Assembly: GCA_900319645.1 (NCBI GenBank)
Contig: ONPG01000015.1
Span: 1 to 56,451, forward strand
DNA from: an uncultured Bacteroidales bacterium
Lineage (GTDB): Bacteria; Bacteroidota; Bacteroidia; Bacteroidales; Paludibacteraceae
Direction: 5' to 3'
DNA: 56,451 bases
Shown: piece by piece, positions 16,861 through 26,063 of the stretch
Numbering within the stretch: the stretch's first letter is position 1
How the letters are laid out: every line of letters begins with the position of its first letter
Notes under the pieces: generated by a model
Seen by the model: the letters and a program-made list of their open reading frames with translations, nothing else
What the model was told of the DNA's origin: nothing
Database searches by the model: none
Made by a program: the position numbers and the translations under genes

Positions 16861-17541
16861 ATGCAAGAAAAAAAATCACAGCAAGCCAGTCTGGAAGACA
16901 AAAAGATTATCTATGTCTTAATGGGCTTCATCTTTGTGCTCAGCCTTTGCTACGTGGCATTGGAATGGACTGAGAAAGAGGTAACCAAGTATGAGGTGAC
17001 TGACTCCGAGTTCCTTTTTGAAGAGGAAGTGGAGATTCAGCAAACGAGCCAAGAGACTCCTCCCCCTCCCCCACCCCCTGCCGTACAAGAAGTGGAAGTG
17101 CTGAACGTGGTAGAGGATAACGTTGAGACGGAGTCCATTGAGATCAACACGGAGGACGACAAAGAGGCCGAAGTGGTTATCGCGGCTCCCGTAGAGGCAC
17201 CTGTAGAGGAAGAGGAAGAAGAGGTAGTCTTCGTAGTCGTTGAGTCGATGCCGGAGTTCCCGGGCGGAACACAAGCTCTGTTCAAATACCTCAGCGAGAA
17301 CGTGAAATACCCTGTAATCGCTCAAGAGAACGGTATCCAAGGACGTGTAATCTGCCAGTTCGTGGTTAACAAAGACGGTTCGATTGTGGATGTAGAGGTC
17401 GTACGTTCGGGTGGAGATCCCTCGCTGGACAAAGAGGCCGTTCGCGTCATCAAATCGATGCCGAAATGGAAACCGGGTAAACAGCGTGGTAAAGCCGTTC
17501 GCGTGAAATATACCGTGCCTGTTAACTTCAAGTTGCAATAA
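16861..17541 (+). CDS. tonB: TonB-family energy transducer
   Basis: The 226-aa inner-membrane protein links proton motive force to outer-membrane TonB-dependent transporters. It has a short cytoplasmic N-terminus, one TM segment (about residues 17-36), a proline stretch PPPPPPP followed by an acidic EEEEEEVV spacer, and a C-terminal TonB domain (from MPEFPGGTQALFKYL) with the GRVICQFVVNKDGSI and RVIKSMPKWKPGKQRGK signatures. The 90-nt leader contains another short echo repeat (AATGTAAGTTAATGTAAGT). There is no exbB or exbD nearby. Confidence 0.9.
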   Translation: MQEKKSQQASLEDKKIIYVLMGFIFVLSLCYVALEWTEKEVTKYEVTDSEFLFEEEVEIQQTSQETPPPPPPPAVQEVEVLNVVEDNVETESIEINTEDDKEAEVVIAAPVEAPVEEEEEEVVFVVVESMPEFPGGTQALFKYLSENVKYPVIAQENGIQGRVICQFVVNKDGSIVDVEVVRSGGDPSLDKEAVRVIKSMPKWKPGKQRGKAVRVKYTVPVNFKLQ

Positions 17542-17544
17542 TAT

Positions 17545-17636
17545 AGTAGAAAGTCGAAAGACAAAAGTCGAAAGACCGGTCACGTTGTGACCTCAAAGCC
17601 GTATGACGCTTTCTACTTTGAGCGAAGCGGTCTGAT
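17545..17636 (+). repeat. AAAGTCGAAAGAC/GACCG repeat and hairpins upstream of recG
   Basis: GTAGAAAG (17546-17553) can pair with CTTTCTAC (17609-17616), enclosing AAAGTCGAAAGACAAAAGTC and the hairpin GGTCACgttGTGACC (17578-17592). Its words match the GACCG family found in coding genes here. It separates tonB from recG and may terminate tonB transcription. Confidence 0.75.
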
Positions 17637-19778
17637 ATGGAACTATCTCATCGAGACATAACTTATTGTAAGAGTGTCGGCGCGAAACGTGCCGACATTC
17701 TTCGTTCAGAACTTGGTGTAAGAACCGCCATGGATATGTTGCGTCAGTATCCGTACAAATATATCGACCGCAGCAAATTCTATCGCATCGCCGAGCTGGA
17801 GGACGATGAGACGTTTGTTCAGATTATCGGGGAGGTGACCGAATGGCACACGGTTGGAATCGGTAAGACCCAGCGTCTGAGCGCAATGTTCAACGACGGG
17901 ACCCACCAGTGCGAGTTGGTTTGGTTTCAGGGCGGGAAATATGTCAAGTTGCAGCGCGGGGTCAAATATCTTCTGTTCGGCAAGCCCAGCCGATTCGACC
18001 ACCGATTCAATTTCGTTCATCCGGAGTTGACGCCTTGGAGCAAAGTGACGCCAGAGATGACTCAGGGTTTGGAGCCTCACTACAACACAACCGAGAAGAT
18101 GAAACGTACCGGCCTGAATTCCAAGGCCATGCGTACGATTATCGCAGAGCTTATCCCCGAACTCAAGCAGGGTGTTCCGGACACTTTGGGAGCGGATATT
18201 TTGCAGCAATACAAACTCATGAGCCTCACCGAGGCGCTTGTCAACGTCCATTTCCCGCGTGACAGTTTTGCCATGCAGAATGCTCGTGCAAGGCTCAAAT
18301 TTGAGGAGTTGTTCTATATCCAGTTGCAGATTCTGAGGCAGATGAAGCGGCGTGAGCAGAACGTGGGTTATCCGATGCCCACCGTCGGAGCACGTTTTCA
18401 TGCCTTGTACCGCTCTTTGCCATTTCCTCTTACCGAGGCGCAGAAACGTGTTATCCGCGAGATTCACGAAGATATGAAATCCGGTCATCAGATGAACCGG
18501 TTGCTGCAAGGCGATGTCGGTTCCGGTAAGACGCTCGTGGCGTTGCTATGCTGCCTGTTGGCTGTTGACAACAACTACCAGACCTGTATAATGGCTCCGA
18601 CCGAGATCCTCGCCAACCAGCACTACGAGACCCTGAAAGCGTTCCTGGAACCGCTTAATAATGGACAAGGGACAAAGGATTGCCATGTTCATGTAGCTTT
18701 GCTGACGGGTTCGACCACCAAGAAACAGCGTGAGCCGATTCACGAAGGTCTCAGAAACGGGCAGATCCATATTCTTATCGGCACACACGCCTTGATAGAA
18801 GACGAGGTTCAGTGGCGCAATTTAGGTTTGGTGATTGTTGACGAGCAACACCGTTTCGGCGTCGCCCAACGCGCCAAACTCTGGACCAAATCGTCGTCCT
18901 CCGAGTCCGGCTCGACCTCGCTCACTATTCCTCCGCACGTGCTCGTTATGACCGCGACCCCTATTCCGCGCACACTCGCGATGACCGTCTATGGCGATTT
19001 GCATGTTTCGGTCATCGACGAATTGCCGCCAGGACGCAAGCCCGTTCAGACGATTCACTATTCGATTGAACGCCGCGCACAGGTGTATTCGTTTATCCGC
19101 AAGCAGATTCAGCAGGGACGACAGGTTTATTTTGTCTATCCGCTGATCAAAGAGAACGAGAAATTAGATTTGCAAGACCTCCAGAACGGGTTCAATGAGC
19201 TGTGCGAAGCTTTTCCAGAGTATAGGATTTCAATGGTCCACGGTCAGATGAAAGCCGCGGACAAAGACCTGCAGATGCAACGTTTCCAGAGCGGCGAGAC
19301 GCAGATACTCGTTGCCACTACGGTTATCGAAGTGGGTGTCAATGTACCGAATGCGAGCGTCATGGTTATCCAGAACGCCGAGCGCTTTGGTTTGAGCCAG
19401 CTCCATCAGTTGCGCGGTCGTGTGGGCCGAGGAGCCGACCAGAGTTTCTGTCTGCTTCTCACGCGCAACGAGCTGACCAAAGACACCCGTCTCCGTATTG
19501 AGACCATGGTATCCACCAACGACGGTTTCCGAATCGCCGAAGCAGACCTGCAACTCCGCGGTCCGGGCGACCTGGAAGGGACCCAGCAATCCGGTCTTCC
19601 TTTTGACCTCCACATAGCCAGCCTCTCCACCGACGGCCGTCTCCTCGAACTCGCCCGACAAGCCGCCCTCGCCATCCTCGACAAAGACCCGCTTCTGCAG
19701 GACGAATACAACCGGATTTACAAGAACCGGCTGGATATTTTGCGCATCGAAGCCCATAATTGGGGCGAAATCAGCTAA
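17637..19778 (+). CDS. recG: ATP-dependent DNA helicase RecG
   Basis: This 713-aa cytosolic helicase remodels stalled forks and Holliday junctions. It has an N-terminal wedge/OB domain (residues about 60-150, TFVQIIGEVTEW), Walker A GDVGSGKT near residue 292, motif II VDEQHRFG near 400, motif III MTATPIPRTLA, and the C-terminal RGRVGRG and LRGPGDLEGTQQSG segments that are diagnostic of RecG. Length is normal and all motifs are intact. It follows tonB after a repeat-rich 95-nt gap. Confidence 0.97.
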   Translation: MELSHRDITYCKSVGAKRADILRSELGVRTAMDMLRQYPYKYIDRSKFYRIAELEDDETFVQIIGEVTEWHTVGIGKTQRLSAMFNDGTHQCELVWFQGGKYVKLQRGVKYLLFGKPSRFDHRFNFVHPELTPWSKVTPEMTQGLEPHYNTTEKMKRTGLNSKAMRTIIAELIPELKQGVPDTLGADILQQYKLMSLTEALVNVHFPRDSFAMQNARARLKFEELFYIQLQILRQMKRREQNVGYPMPTVGARFHALYRSLPFPLTEAQKRVIREIHEDMKSGHQMNRLLQGDVGSGKTLVALLCCLLAVDNNYQTCIMAPTEILANQHYETLKAFLEPLNNGQGTKDCHVHVALLTGSTTKKQREPIHEGLRNGQIHILIGTHALIEDEVQWRNLGLVIVDEQHRFGVAQRAKLWTKSSSSESGSTSLTIPPHVLVMTATPIPRTLAMTVYGDLHVSVIDELPPGRKPVQTIHYSIERRAQVYSFIRKQIQQGRQVYFVYPLIKENEKLDLQDLQNGFNELCEAFPEYRISMVHGQMKAADKDLQMQRFQSGETQILVATTVIEVGVNVPNASVMVIQNAERFGLSQLHQLRGRVGRGADQSFCLLLTRNELTKDTRLRIETMVSTNDGFRIAEADLQLRGPGDLEGTQQSGLPFDLHIASLSTDGRLLELARQAALAILDKDPLLQDEYNRIYKNRLDILRIEAHNWGEIS

Positions 19779-19802
19779 GTTTCGTTCAAAAACGCATTTT
19801 TT

Positions 19803-19834
19803 TTTGCATATATGCAAAATTTATAGTATCTTTG
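19803..19834 (+). promoter_or_regulatory. tamB promoter
   Basis: TTTG (19803-19806), 20-nt spacer, TATCTTTG (19827-19834). Because the GTG at 19836 would sit at the transcription start, the GTG at 19863 is the better start codon. Confidence 0.85.
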
Positions 19835-19862
19835 CGTGCTAATTGTACGCGAAGTTATTTTT

Positions 19863-22800
19863 GTGAAGCGATTTCTCTACATATTGAGTGTTTTGTTGGC
19901 GAGTATCCTGCTGGTATTGGCTATGCTTCTTGCCGCTCTGACGAGCGACCGAGTGGAGACTTCCGCCGTGCAGTTGGCCACACATGAGTTGGCAAGAGCT
20001 TTGGGGACGCGGGCGCATGTGGGCACCATCGAATACCGTTTCCCGGCGCGTCTTGCTATTCGCGAGCTCTATATCGAGGACCAGCAGCAGGACACGCTCC
20101 TTTATCTGGGCGAGGTCTATGCCCATTTCCGTCCTTTGGCTTTGCGGCGCAACGCAATCCGTTTCTCTCACGTCCGCGTGAGTGACGGTTTTCTGAACGT
20201 CTATCGTCTGCCGGACAGCACGTACAACTACCAGTTTTTGGTAGATGCTTTCCGCACGGAACCCGACGAAGAGGACGACTCACCCTTCCGTTCGCTGGTC
20301 TCTGTCCGTGACGTTCAACTGAGCAATCTGCGTGTACGCTACGACGATATCTACCTGTCTCTGAGCCATACGGAGATGGATCTGCACTGTCTCTCCGCGG
20401 ATCTGTTTGACGCCGAGATAGGCGACATGGCTTTGCAACTCCGCCGTATGGACAAGCCTCAACTGCGGCCTTTGGACGTACAATCGCTGCGTGCACACGC
20501 CATCCTGACCGACTCGATGATTTCTGTCCCCACCCTCACGGGTCGGTTGCCTCACTCGCGTCTGGATATGAGCGGAATAGAAGTGCGTTTCCCCGCCGGC
20601 GACACGCTCTATCTGTCCCGTTCAGCACATGAGATTCTTTTCTCCGTTGAGTTGCACGAGGCGATGCTCGTCCCTTCCGACATCGCCTTGTTCGTACCGC
20701 GCGTTTCCCACATGAACCGTCAGATTTTCCTCACCGGCCAAGTAGGCGGATCGCTTGATTCGCTTTACTGCCAGGACCTGTCGCTCAACTACAACGGGCG
20801 TGACCTGTTTGTCGGCGACGTAACGGCATTGGGTTTGCCCGACTGGGACAGCACTTACCTGCGAGCCAATTTCCAGGACGTGCATATCAACGCGCCGATT
20901 CTACAGGATTTTCTGTCGCAACTATACAACCGTCCGTTCAAGTTGGCGGCTCCTATTCACCGTCTGGGAGACATACACTACCGCGGTTTGGCGGAGGGAC
21001 ATTTGCACGACCTCACGCTCCACGGAGCTTTCCGCACGGGTATAGGTACCGTGAGCACGGACGGTACGTTCCGCAGTGACTCGCTGTTTGAAAACATGGA
21101 TTACGACGCGCGTATCGTGGGACGCAAGCTCAAGCTCGGACGGCTACTCGCCAACCACAAATTCAGTACAGCCACTATCGATATACGCTCCAAAGGAACT
21201 ATCTCGGACGGCGAAGTGCGTGGCGACATCAACGCCAACCTCCGGCAGTTCATCTACAACGGCTATACGTACAATGACCTCAAGATCAAAGGCCATTATC
21301 AGCCTCAGCGATTCACGGGTCATTTCGATATCGACGACCCGCATCTGAGTATGACCTTCGACGGCGTAGTGGATATGCACGACACGAACCCGGAAGCCAA
21401 TTTCAACCTCATCTGCCGCCATTTCGACTCCTCGCCTCTTGGCATCAAACTTATTGGCAGTCAGCTCAATACACGTTTCAGCATGGCAGTCGATCTAACA
21501 GGCGATACGCCGGATGAGATGAGCGGTTATCTGGTGATCGATTCGCTCTTTGTCTCCACGGCTCGCGACTCGATTCTCATGCAACAACTGAGTCTGCTTG
21601 TCTCAGCAGATGCCCATTCAGGCAAAGCGTTCACGCTGCGCAGCGACTACCTCACCGCGCAAGCAGATGGTGTGTTCCGTTATAGCGACCTCGTGCCCTC
21701 CGCGCAGGCTTTGCTCCACTATTACCTGCCTTCCGCTATTCCTGCCCCGTCGCAACCGCGTCAGGCGTTGCAGTTGTCGCTCCGTGCAGATGGTCATCGC
21801 CTGAGAGATATCCAGCGTCTTTTCGTGGCACCTTTCGTGCTGAGCGACCACCCCACTATGCGTGCCAGCGTCGAGATTCCTCAATGGGGCAGCCCATACG
21901 TGGATATGCGTTTCTTCGCTCCGGGCGTGCGTGCAGGCAACACTCCGGTGCACGACCTCACAATCACGATGAACACCCTCGACTCGCTCCGCCATAACAA
22001 CGGCAAAGGCTCGGGGCTGGCCCTATCGGTCTCGGCAGAAGCGATGAAAATGCACACCGTGCTCTCGAACCTCGCTTTCCGCGACACGTTGCTGACTCAC
22101 CTGACCTTGCGTCAGGAGGCAGACCTTGACGACGAGTTGCCCGAAGGTTGGCGCGAGTTGTCTCCCCGTGAGCTTCAACGCGCCCTCACCCACCTCAATA
22201 ACCACGACCGTCAGCAAGCTCTGCTGACCGCCCAACGCGCAGGAACGTACGGAGGTGACATCCGATTGACCACGATCTTCAACCGCTATAACAAACAGCC
22301 GCTTATTGAGTTCCACATGCAGCCCTCGACGCTGCTGCTACGCGATTCGGTTTATACCATCGGCGAGAGCCGTACGACCTATTGTGCCGCCGACTCGATG
22401 GTGACAATCGATCATTTCCTGTTTGAGGGAGGCGGTCAACACCTGATTGCGCACGGCGTAGCTTCACCACGGTCAACCGACACGATGGAGATCGACCTCA
22501 AGCGTATCAACGCTGCCTATGTGGTCCCCTTTGTGCTTCCGGTACAAACGATCATGTTCGAAGGTCTCCTCACCGGAACCGCCCAGATAGCCAATGCCTT
22601 CCATCAACCTGTGGTGGACGCACAAATCCATGTGGACTCAATGGGTCTGAACAACTGCTGGTTCGGCGATGCCGAAGTGGCGCTCAACATGTACCCTGAG
22701 CGCACACACCACGATACCGTAGTGCCGCCTCAACTCGTTTTCCACGCGGATGTGGACCGCTATGCCCGCCGCATGGTTGAACTGGACGGGCAAACCATTT

Positions 22801-24488
22801 TTGACGGCAGTGGCAGTTGGCGGCTTGACATCCGCCCCGACTCGGTTCCTCTGACATTTGTCAACCACTGGACCTCCACCGTGCTCACCGACATGGACGG
22901 AAGTGCCACGGGACGCGTCATCGTCGGAGGCAAGAAAAACATGACATATGTCCTGCTTCGGGCAGCGGCGAAAAACGCCTCATTCACCCTGCCGTGGACA
23001 GGCGCACGCTACACGATTCCCGAAGACACCATCGTCATGGACACCACTGCGATCCTTTTCCCGGAGGTTCATCTGACCGACAAAGAGGGCAATCAGGTTC
23101 TCGTCAACGGAGGTGTTTATCACGATCAGTTCCGCGATTTCGCACTCGACCTGCATGTAGATGTTTATGATGCCTTAGCGTTCGACATGCCGGACCGCGA
23201 GGGCGAGATGCTTCAGGGCAAGGTCTATGCCTCCGGGCATGTGGATGTAACCGGCAGCGAGGACAATATCCTCGTCAACGCAAACGCTGTCACAACCGGC
23301 AAGTCCCGTTTCCGGCTGAGTCTTGACAATGCCGCTTCTGCCAATGAATCCAATTTCATCCGCTTCATCGAGCACCCGAAGCAACAGAACGACTCCGTGG
23401 TGGAGACCGACCTGGACAATATCGACATCCTCTTCACACGAACGGACTCCACGCTCTATCAGCGTGCCGGACGCTGTATGCTGACCCTCAACCTGGAGGT
23501 GAATCCTCGTCTGCTCTTCCAACTCGTTTTAGGCGTACGCAACGGCGATATGATTCAGGCCCGAGGCAGCGGCGCACTCCAACTCACCTATAACACCGAG
23601 ACAGGCGATGTGCGCCTACTCGGCACTTACGACATCGAGCGTGGAACACTATCCTATACCGTCGGAAATGTGATTCGCCGTGAGTTCACGATAGGCGATG
23701 GCTCGACGATAGCTTTTTCCGGCGATCCCTCCAACCCGAATCTTGACGTCACCGCCAAACACCGTGTAACAGCCAACCTAAAAGATCTTTTCGGAGACGA
23801 GATAGACCAACTCTCCACCTCGCGCACGAGTATCCCCGTGCTGACCTGTCTTCACATGAACGGGCCACTCAACAACCCGATACTCAGTTTCGCACTGGAG
23901 TTCCCGTCCAGCGACCAGGCTATCCAGCAACAAGTGCGGCAGATCATCAACACCGACGAAATGCTGATGCGCCAGGTCATCTACCTCCTCGTTTTCGGAC
24001 GATTCTTCACGCCGGAATACATGAGCAATGCCCAATACGCGACGCTCAACTCCACCTATTCGCTGCTATCCTCGACCGTCACGGGTCAGATCAATGCATG
24101 GCTGTCCAAACTGACCAACGTCCTGACCCTTGGTGTGGCGATACGGTCGGATGGCACCGGCTCCAATGCGAGCCAGGAGTATGAGGCGCAATTCCACCTG
24201 CAACCGGTGGACAGGCTCATCATCAATGGAAATGTGGGTTACCGCTACAACGATGTCAGCAACCGGCCATTCTTCGGCGACCTCGATGTGGAGGTGCTAC
24301 TTACCGAGGATGGTCAGTGGCGCCTCAAAGGATACACGCACACCGTGGATAAATACTCTCTGCGCCAGGCAACCACGATAGAAGGTGTCGGTTTTATGTG
24401 GAAGAAAGACTTCAACTGGCCGACCAAAGAACAGATACGCGCACGCCGCGAAGAGCGCAAAGCCAAACGCAAAGCCAAAAAGAAATAA
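19863..24488 (+). CDS. tamB: Translocation and assembly module protein TamB
   Basis: The protein of about 1541 aa has one N-terminal TM anchor (VKRFLYILSVLLASILLVLAMLLAAL, split between residues 1 and 26) and then a long series of beta-rich AsmA/TamB-type repeats that form a periplasm-spanning groove for lipid or OMP traffic. The C-terminal DUF490 domain is clear: GDVRLLGTYDIERGTLSY, FSGDPSNPNLDVTA and LVFGRFF, ending with a lysine-rich tail. No tamA/BamA-like gene is adjacent. The start is set by the promoter at 19803-19834. Codon use and length look normal for the phylum. Confidence 0.93.
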   Translation: MKRFLYILSVLLASILLVLAMLLAALTSDRVETSAVQLATHELARALGTRAHVGTIEYRFPARLAIRELYIEDQQQDTLLYLGEVYAHFRPLALRRNAIRFSHVRVSDGFLNVYRLPDSTYNYQFLVDAFRTEPDEEDDSPFRSLVSVRDVQLSNLRVRYDDIYLSLSHTEMDLHCLSADLFDAEIGDMALQLRRMDKPQLRPLDVQSLRAHAILTDSMISVPTLTGRLPHSRLDMSGIEVRFPAGDTLYLSRSAHEILFSVELHEAMLVPSDIALFVPRVSHMNRQIFLTGQVGGSLDSLYCQDLSLNYNGRDLFVGDVTALGLPDWDSTYLRANFQDVHINAPILQDFLSQLYNRPFKLAAPIHRLGDIHYRGLAEGHLHDLTLHGAFRTGIGTVSTDGTFRSDSLFENMDYDARIVGRKLKLGRLLANHKFSTATIDIRSKGTISDGEVRGDINANLRQFIYNGYTYNDLKIKGHYQPQRFTGHFDIDDPHLSMTFDGVVDMHDTNPEANFNLICRHFDSSPLGIKLIGSQLNTRFSMAVDLTGDTPDEMSGYLVIDSLFVSTARDSILMQQLSLLVSADAHSGKAFTLRSDYLTAQADGVFRYSDLVPSAQALLHYYLPSAIPAPSQPRQALQLSLRADGHRLRDIQRLFVAPFVLSDHPTMRASVEIPQWGSPYVDMRFFAPGVRAGNTPVHDLTITMNTLDSLRHNNGKGSGLALSVSAEAMKMHTVLSNLAFRDTLLTHLTLRQEADLDDELPEGWRELSPRELQRALTHLNNHDRQQALLTAQRAGTYGGDIRLTTIFNRYNKQPLIEFHMQPSTLLLRDSVYTIGESRTTYCAADSMVTIDHFLFEGGGQHLIAHGVASPRSTDTMEIDLKRINAAYVVPFVLPVQTIMFEGLLTGTAQIANAFHQPVVDAQIHVDSMGLNNCWFGDAEVALNMYPERTHHDTVVPPQLVFHADVDRYARRMVELDGQTIFDGSGSWRLDIRPDSVPLTFVNHWTSTVLTDMDGSATGRVIVGGKKNMTYVLLRAAAKNASFTLPWTGARYTIPEDTIVMDTTAILFPEVHLTDKEGNQVLVNGGVYHDQFRDFALDLHVDVYDALAFDMPDREGEMLQGKVYASGHVDVTGSEDNILVNANAVTTGKSRFRLSLDNAASANESNFIRFIEHPKQQNDSVVETDLDNIDILFTRTDSTLYQRAGRCMLTLNLEVNPRLLFQLVLGVRNGDMIQARGSGALQLTYNTETGDVRLLGTYDIERGTLSYTVGNVIRREFTIGDGSTIAFSGDPSNPNLDVTAKHRVTANLKDLFGDEIDQLSTSRTSIPVLTCLHMNGPLNNPILSFALEFPSSDQAIQQQVRQIINTDEMLMRQVIYLLVFGRFFTPEYMSNAQYATLNSTYSLLSSTVTGQINAWLSKLTNVLTLGVAIRSDGTGSNASQEYEAQFHLQPVDRLIINGNVGYRYNDVSNRPFFGDLDVEVLLTEDGQWRLKGYTHTVDKYSLRQATTIEGVGFMWKKDFNWPTKEQIRARREERKAKRKAKKK

Positions 24489-24489
24489 A

Positions 24490-25395
24490 TCAAGACGCGT
24501 GACCACGCATGTACTCACCCGGAGTGATACCGGTTTTGTTCTTGAACATGCGCGTGAAATGATGTGGGTAATCGAAGCCTAACATGTATGCCGTTTCGCT
24601 GATGCTACGGCCGCTCATGAGGATATTCTTTGCGATTCGGATGATGTACGACTGGATATATTCCTTGGCGGAAGAACCTGTTGTCTGTTTGACTAAATCG
24701 CCGAAATAACCCGCTGAATACGCCATCTCCGATGCGCAATACGCTACTGTCGGCAAGCCTTTTTCGGCTTGCCGACCTTCGTAGTAATACTTGTCCAGCA
24801 AAGCGTGAAAACGCTTCAGCACATCCGGTTCCGAAGCAGTAATCCGGGCATTCTGCCGCCAATAAGCACGCTGGCAGTAGTCCAAGATCAGCCGCAGATA
24901 ACCGACCACTATATTCCGCAACGCCGAACTATCTTTGTGCGCCTTTAGTTCCTCTCTCAGAGCACTTATAAGCATCTCGATGGCATCCCATTCCTTCGGT
25001 TCCAACGGAAGTGAGTCCGTAAAGAAATAGGAGAAGAAATTATACTCCGCGATGTGCGCCTCGAGATCCGTTTTGCTCATCAACTCCGGCGACCAAAGTA
25101 CCGCCCATCCGTTCAGAAAAAGCGGATGACCGTCATCCTCTTTGCCGCCTATCTGTCCGGGCGCGACGGCGATAACTGACCATTCGCTTACCTGCACAGG
25201 TCGCACGCCGTAAGACAAGTTCTGCGGAAACTCCCGTTGGATAAACAACCCATAGACGCCGTAACTATTCATACTCGTCCGCACGCCTTTTGCTAATTCA
25301 TCGAAATGAACCACACTAATCAGCGGGTGTAGAACCTCCGCCTCCAAATGCCGCGCATACACATTCGGCTCACGTATATTCAGGACTTTTTTCAT
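24490..25395 (-). CDS. AraC-family transcriptional regulator
   Basis: The 301-aa protein has a C-terminal double helix-turn-helix (about residues 195-300): YSAGYFGDLVKQTTGSSAKEY and SISETAYMLGFDYPHHFTRMFKNKTGITPGEYM, with the usual AraC core. The N-terminal 180 residues form a ligand-sensing cupin-like domain without a recognisable specificity. The stop lies 2 nt from the convergent tamB stop. Targets cannot be read from the sequence. Confidence 0.9.
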   Translation of the reverse strand: MKKVLNIREPNVYARHLEAEVLHPLISVVHFDELAKGVRTSMNSYGVYGLFIQREFPQNLSYGVRPVQVSEWSVIAVAPGQIGGKEDDGHPLFLNGWAVLWSPELMSKTDLEAHIAEYNFFSYFFTDSLPLEPKEWDAIEMLISALREELKAHKDSSALRNIVVGYLRLILDYCQRAYWRQNARITASEPDVLKRFHALLDKYYYEGRQAEKGLPTVAYCASEMAYSAGYFGDLVKQTTGSSAKEYIQSYIIRIAKNILMSGRSISETAYMLGFDYPHHFTRMFKNKTGITPGEYMRGHAS

Positions 25396-25414
25396 AACGG
25401 CTGTAATTTACCTG

Positions 25415-25446
25415 CAAAGGTACAACAAATATTGCACATACACAAG
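25415..25446 (-). promoter_or_regulatory. AraC regulator promoter
   Basis: Minus strand: CTTG (25446-25443), spacer 20, TACCTTTG (25422-25415). Confidence 0.8.
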
Positions 25447-25519
25447 CATTCGGGCATTTTTTTGCCAAAAAGAATAAGATTCTTTCTGTTTCGCGCGGGT
25501 AAATAGCGGCTATGCTTGC

Positions 25520-25668
25520 ATAAGACGATATTTATCGGCACAAAACAGAAAAGCCGTGAGGCTTGGCAAAAAAATGTCCGCCGTTGTGTATGTCCGGCAG
25601 GACGCGAACGTACTTTCGAAGGGGTCCCCATTTATGGGGGAGGAGGTCGAAGATACAAAAAATCTTCG
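25520..25668 (-). other. Promoter-plus-hairpin element, copy 1 (possible small RNA)
   Basis: On the minus strand TTTG, 20 nt, TATCTTCG forms a promoter-like pair, followed by a stem TTCGA/TCGAA (25615-25619 with 25647-25651) enclosing CCCCAT/ATGGGG (25626-25639). Further on it reads TCGAAAGTACGTTCGC and TGTTTTGTGCCG. A related order of words occurs at 42465-42585 (TCGAAATTACATTCGC and TTTGTGCCGCAAAG-type). No ORF of note is present. Confidence 0.4.
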
Positions 25669-25718
25669 GAATATGCAAATAAAAGTGCAATAAAAAATAC
25701 CATTTTTGCAGAATTTAC

Positions 25719-25801
25719 TTAACCTCTGCGCAACATCAGCGCAAGGTCTGCTGATTTGAAATGACTTTAAAACGAAGTTGAAAGGTATACAATTGTTAAG
25801 A
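25719..25801 (+). repeat. Dispersed element 'GTTGAAAGGTATAC', copy 1 (partial)
   Basis: The segment begins TTAACCTCTGCGCAACATCA and ends with GTTGAAAGGTATACAATTGT. It matches the 3' half of longer copies at 38593-38746 (plus) and 49647-49798 (minus). The rest of 25396-25853 holds the AraC promoter and the element at 25520-25668 and no gene. Confidence 0.8.
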
Positions 25802-25853
25802 TTCCACTTTATTCTCTCTCCTTCTAAATATATAGTCAAAAAAGAGGCGAAAT

Positions 25854-26063
25854 CTATTTTTTCTTAATGTAACGTACAATTAACCAAATAGGTATTCCAG
25901 CAATAATAATGATTATTAATACGGAAAGGAACCATACGCCGCCATCAAACTCAATATCACAAACATAGCAGAACATACTTCCTAAAAATCCGGCTCCCAA
26001 TATAATTACGACAAGAGCCCATAATAACTCAATAAGTTCAAACATAATATTTCCTTTTGACAT
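25854..26063 (-). CDS. Small two-TM membrane protein coupled to the restriction helicase gene
   Basis: The 69-aa protein has two hydrophobic helices (about residues 8-35 and 43-63) and a basic RYIKKK C-terminus; the loop contains CYVCDIEFDGG. Its ATG overlaps the stop of the upstream helicase gene as TAATG (26065-26061), the classic arrangement for termination-reinitiation, so it belongs to the restriction operon. An internal ATG at 26045 is an alternative start. I do not recognise a family. The location suggests a membrane role, for example a membrane-acting toxin, inhibitor or anchor, but this is inference only. Confidence 0.6.
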   Translation of the reverse strand: MSKGNIMFELIELLWALVVIILGAGFLGSMFCYVCDIEFDGGVWFLSVLIIIIIAGIPIWLIVRYIKKK

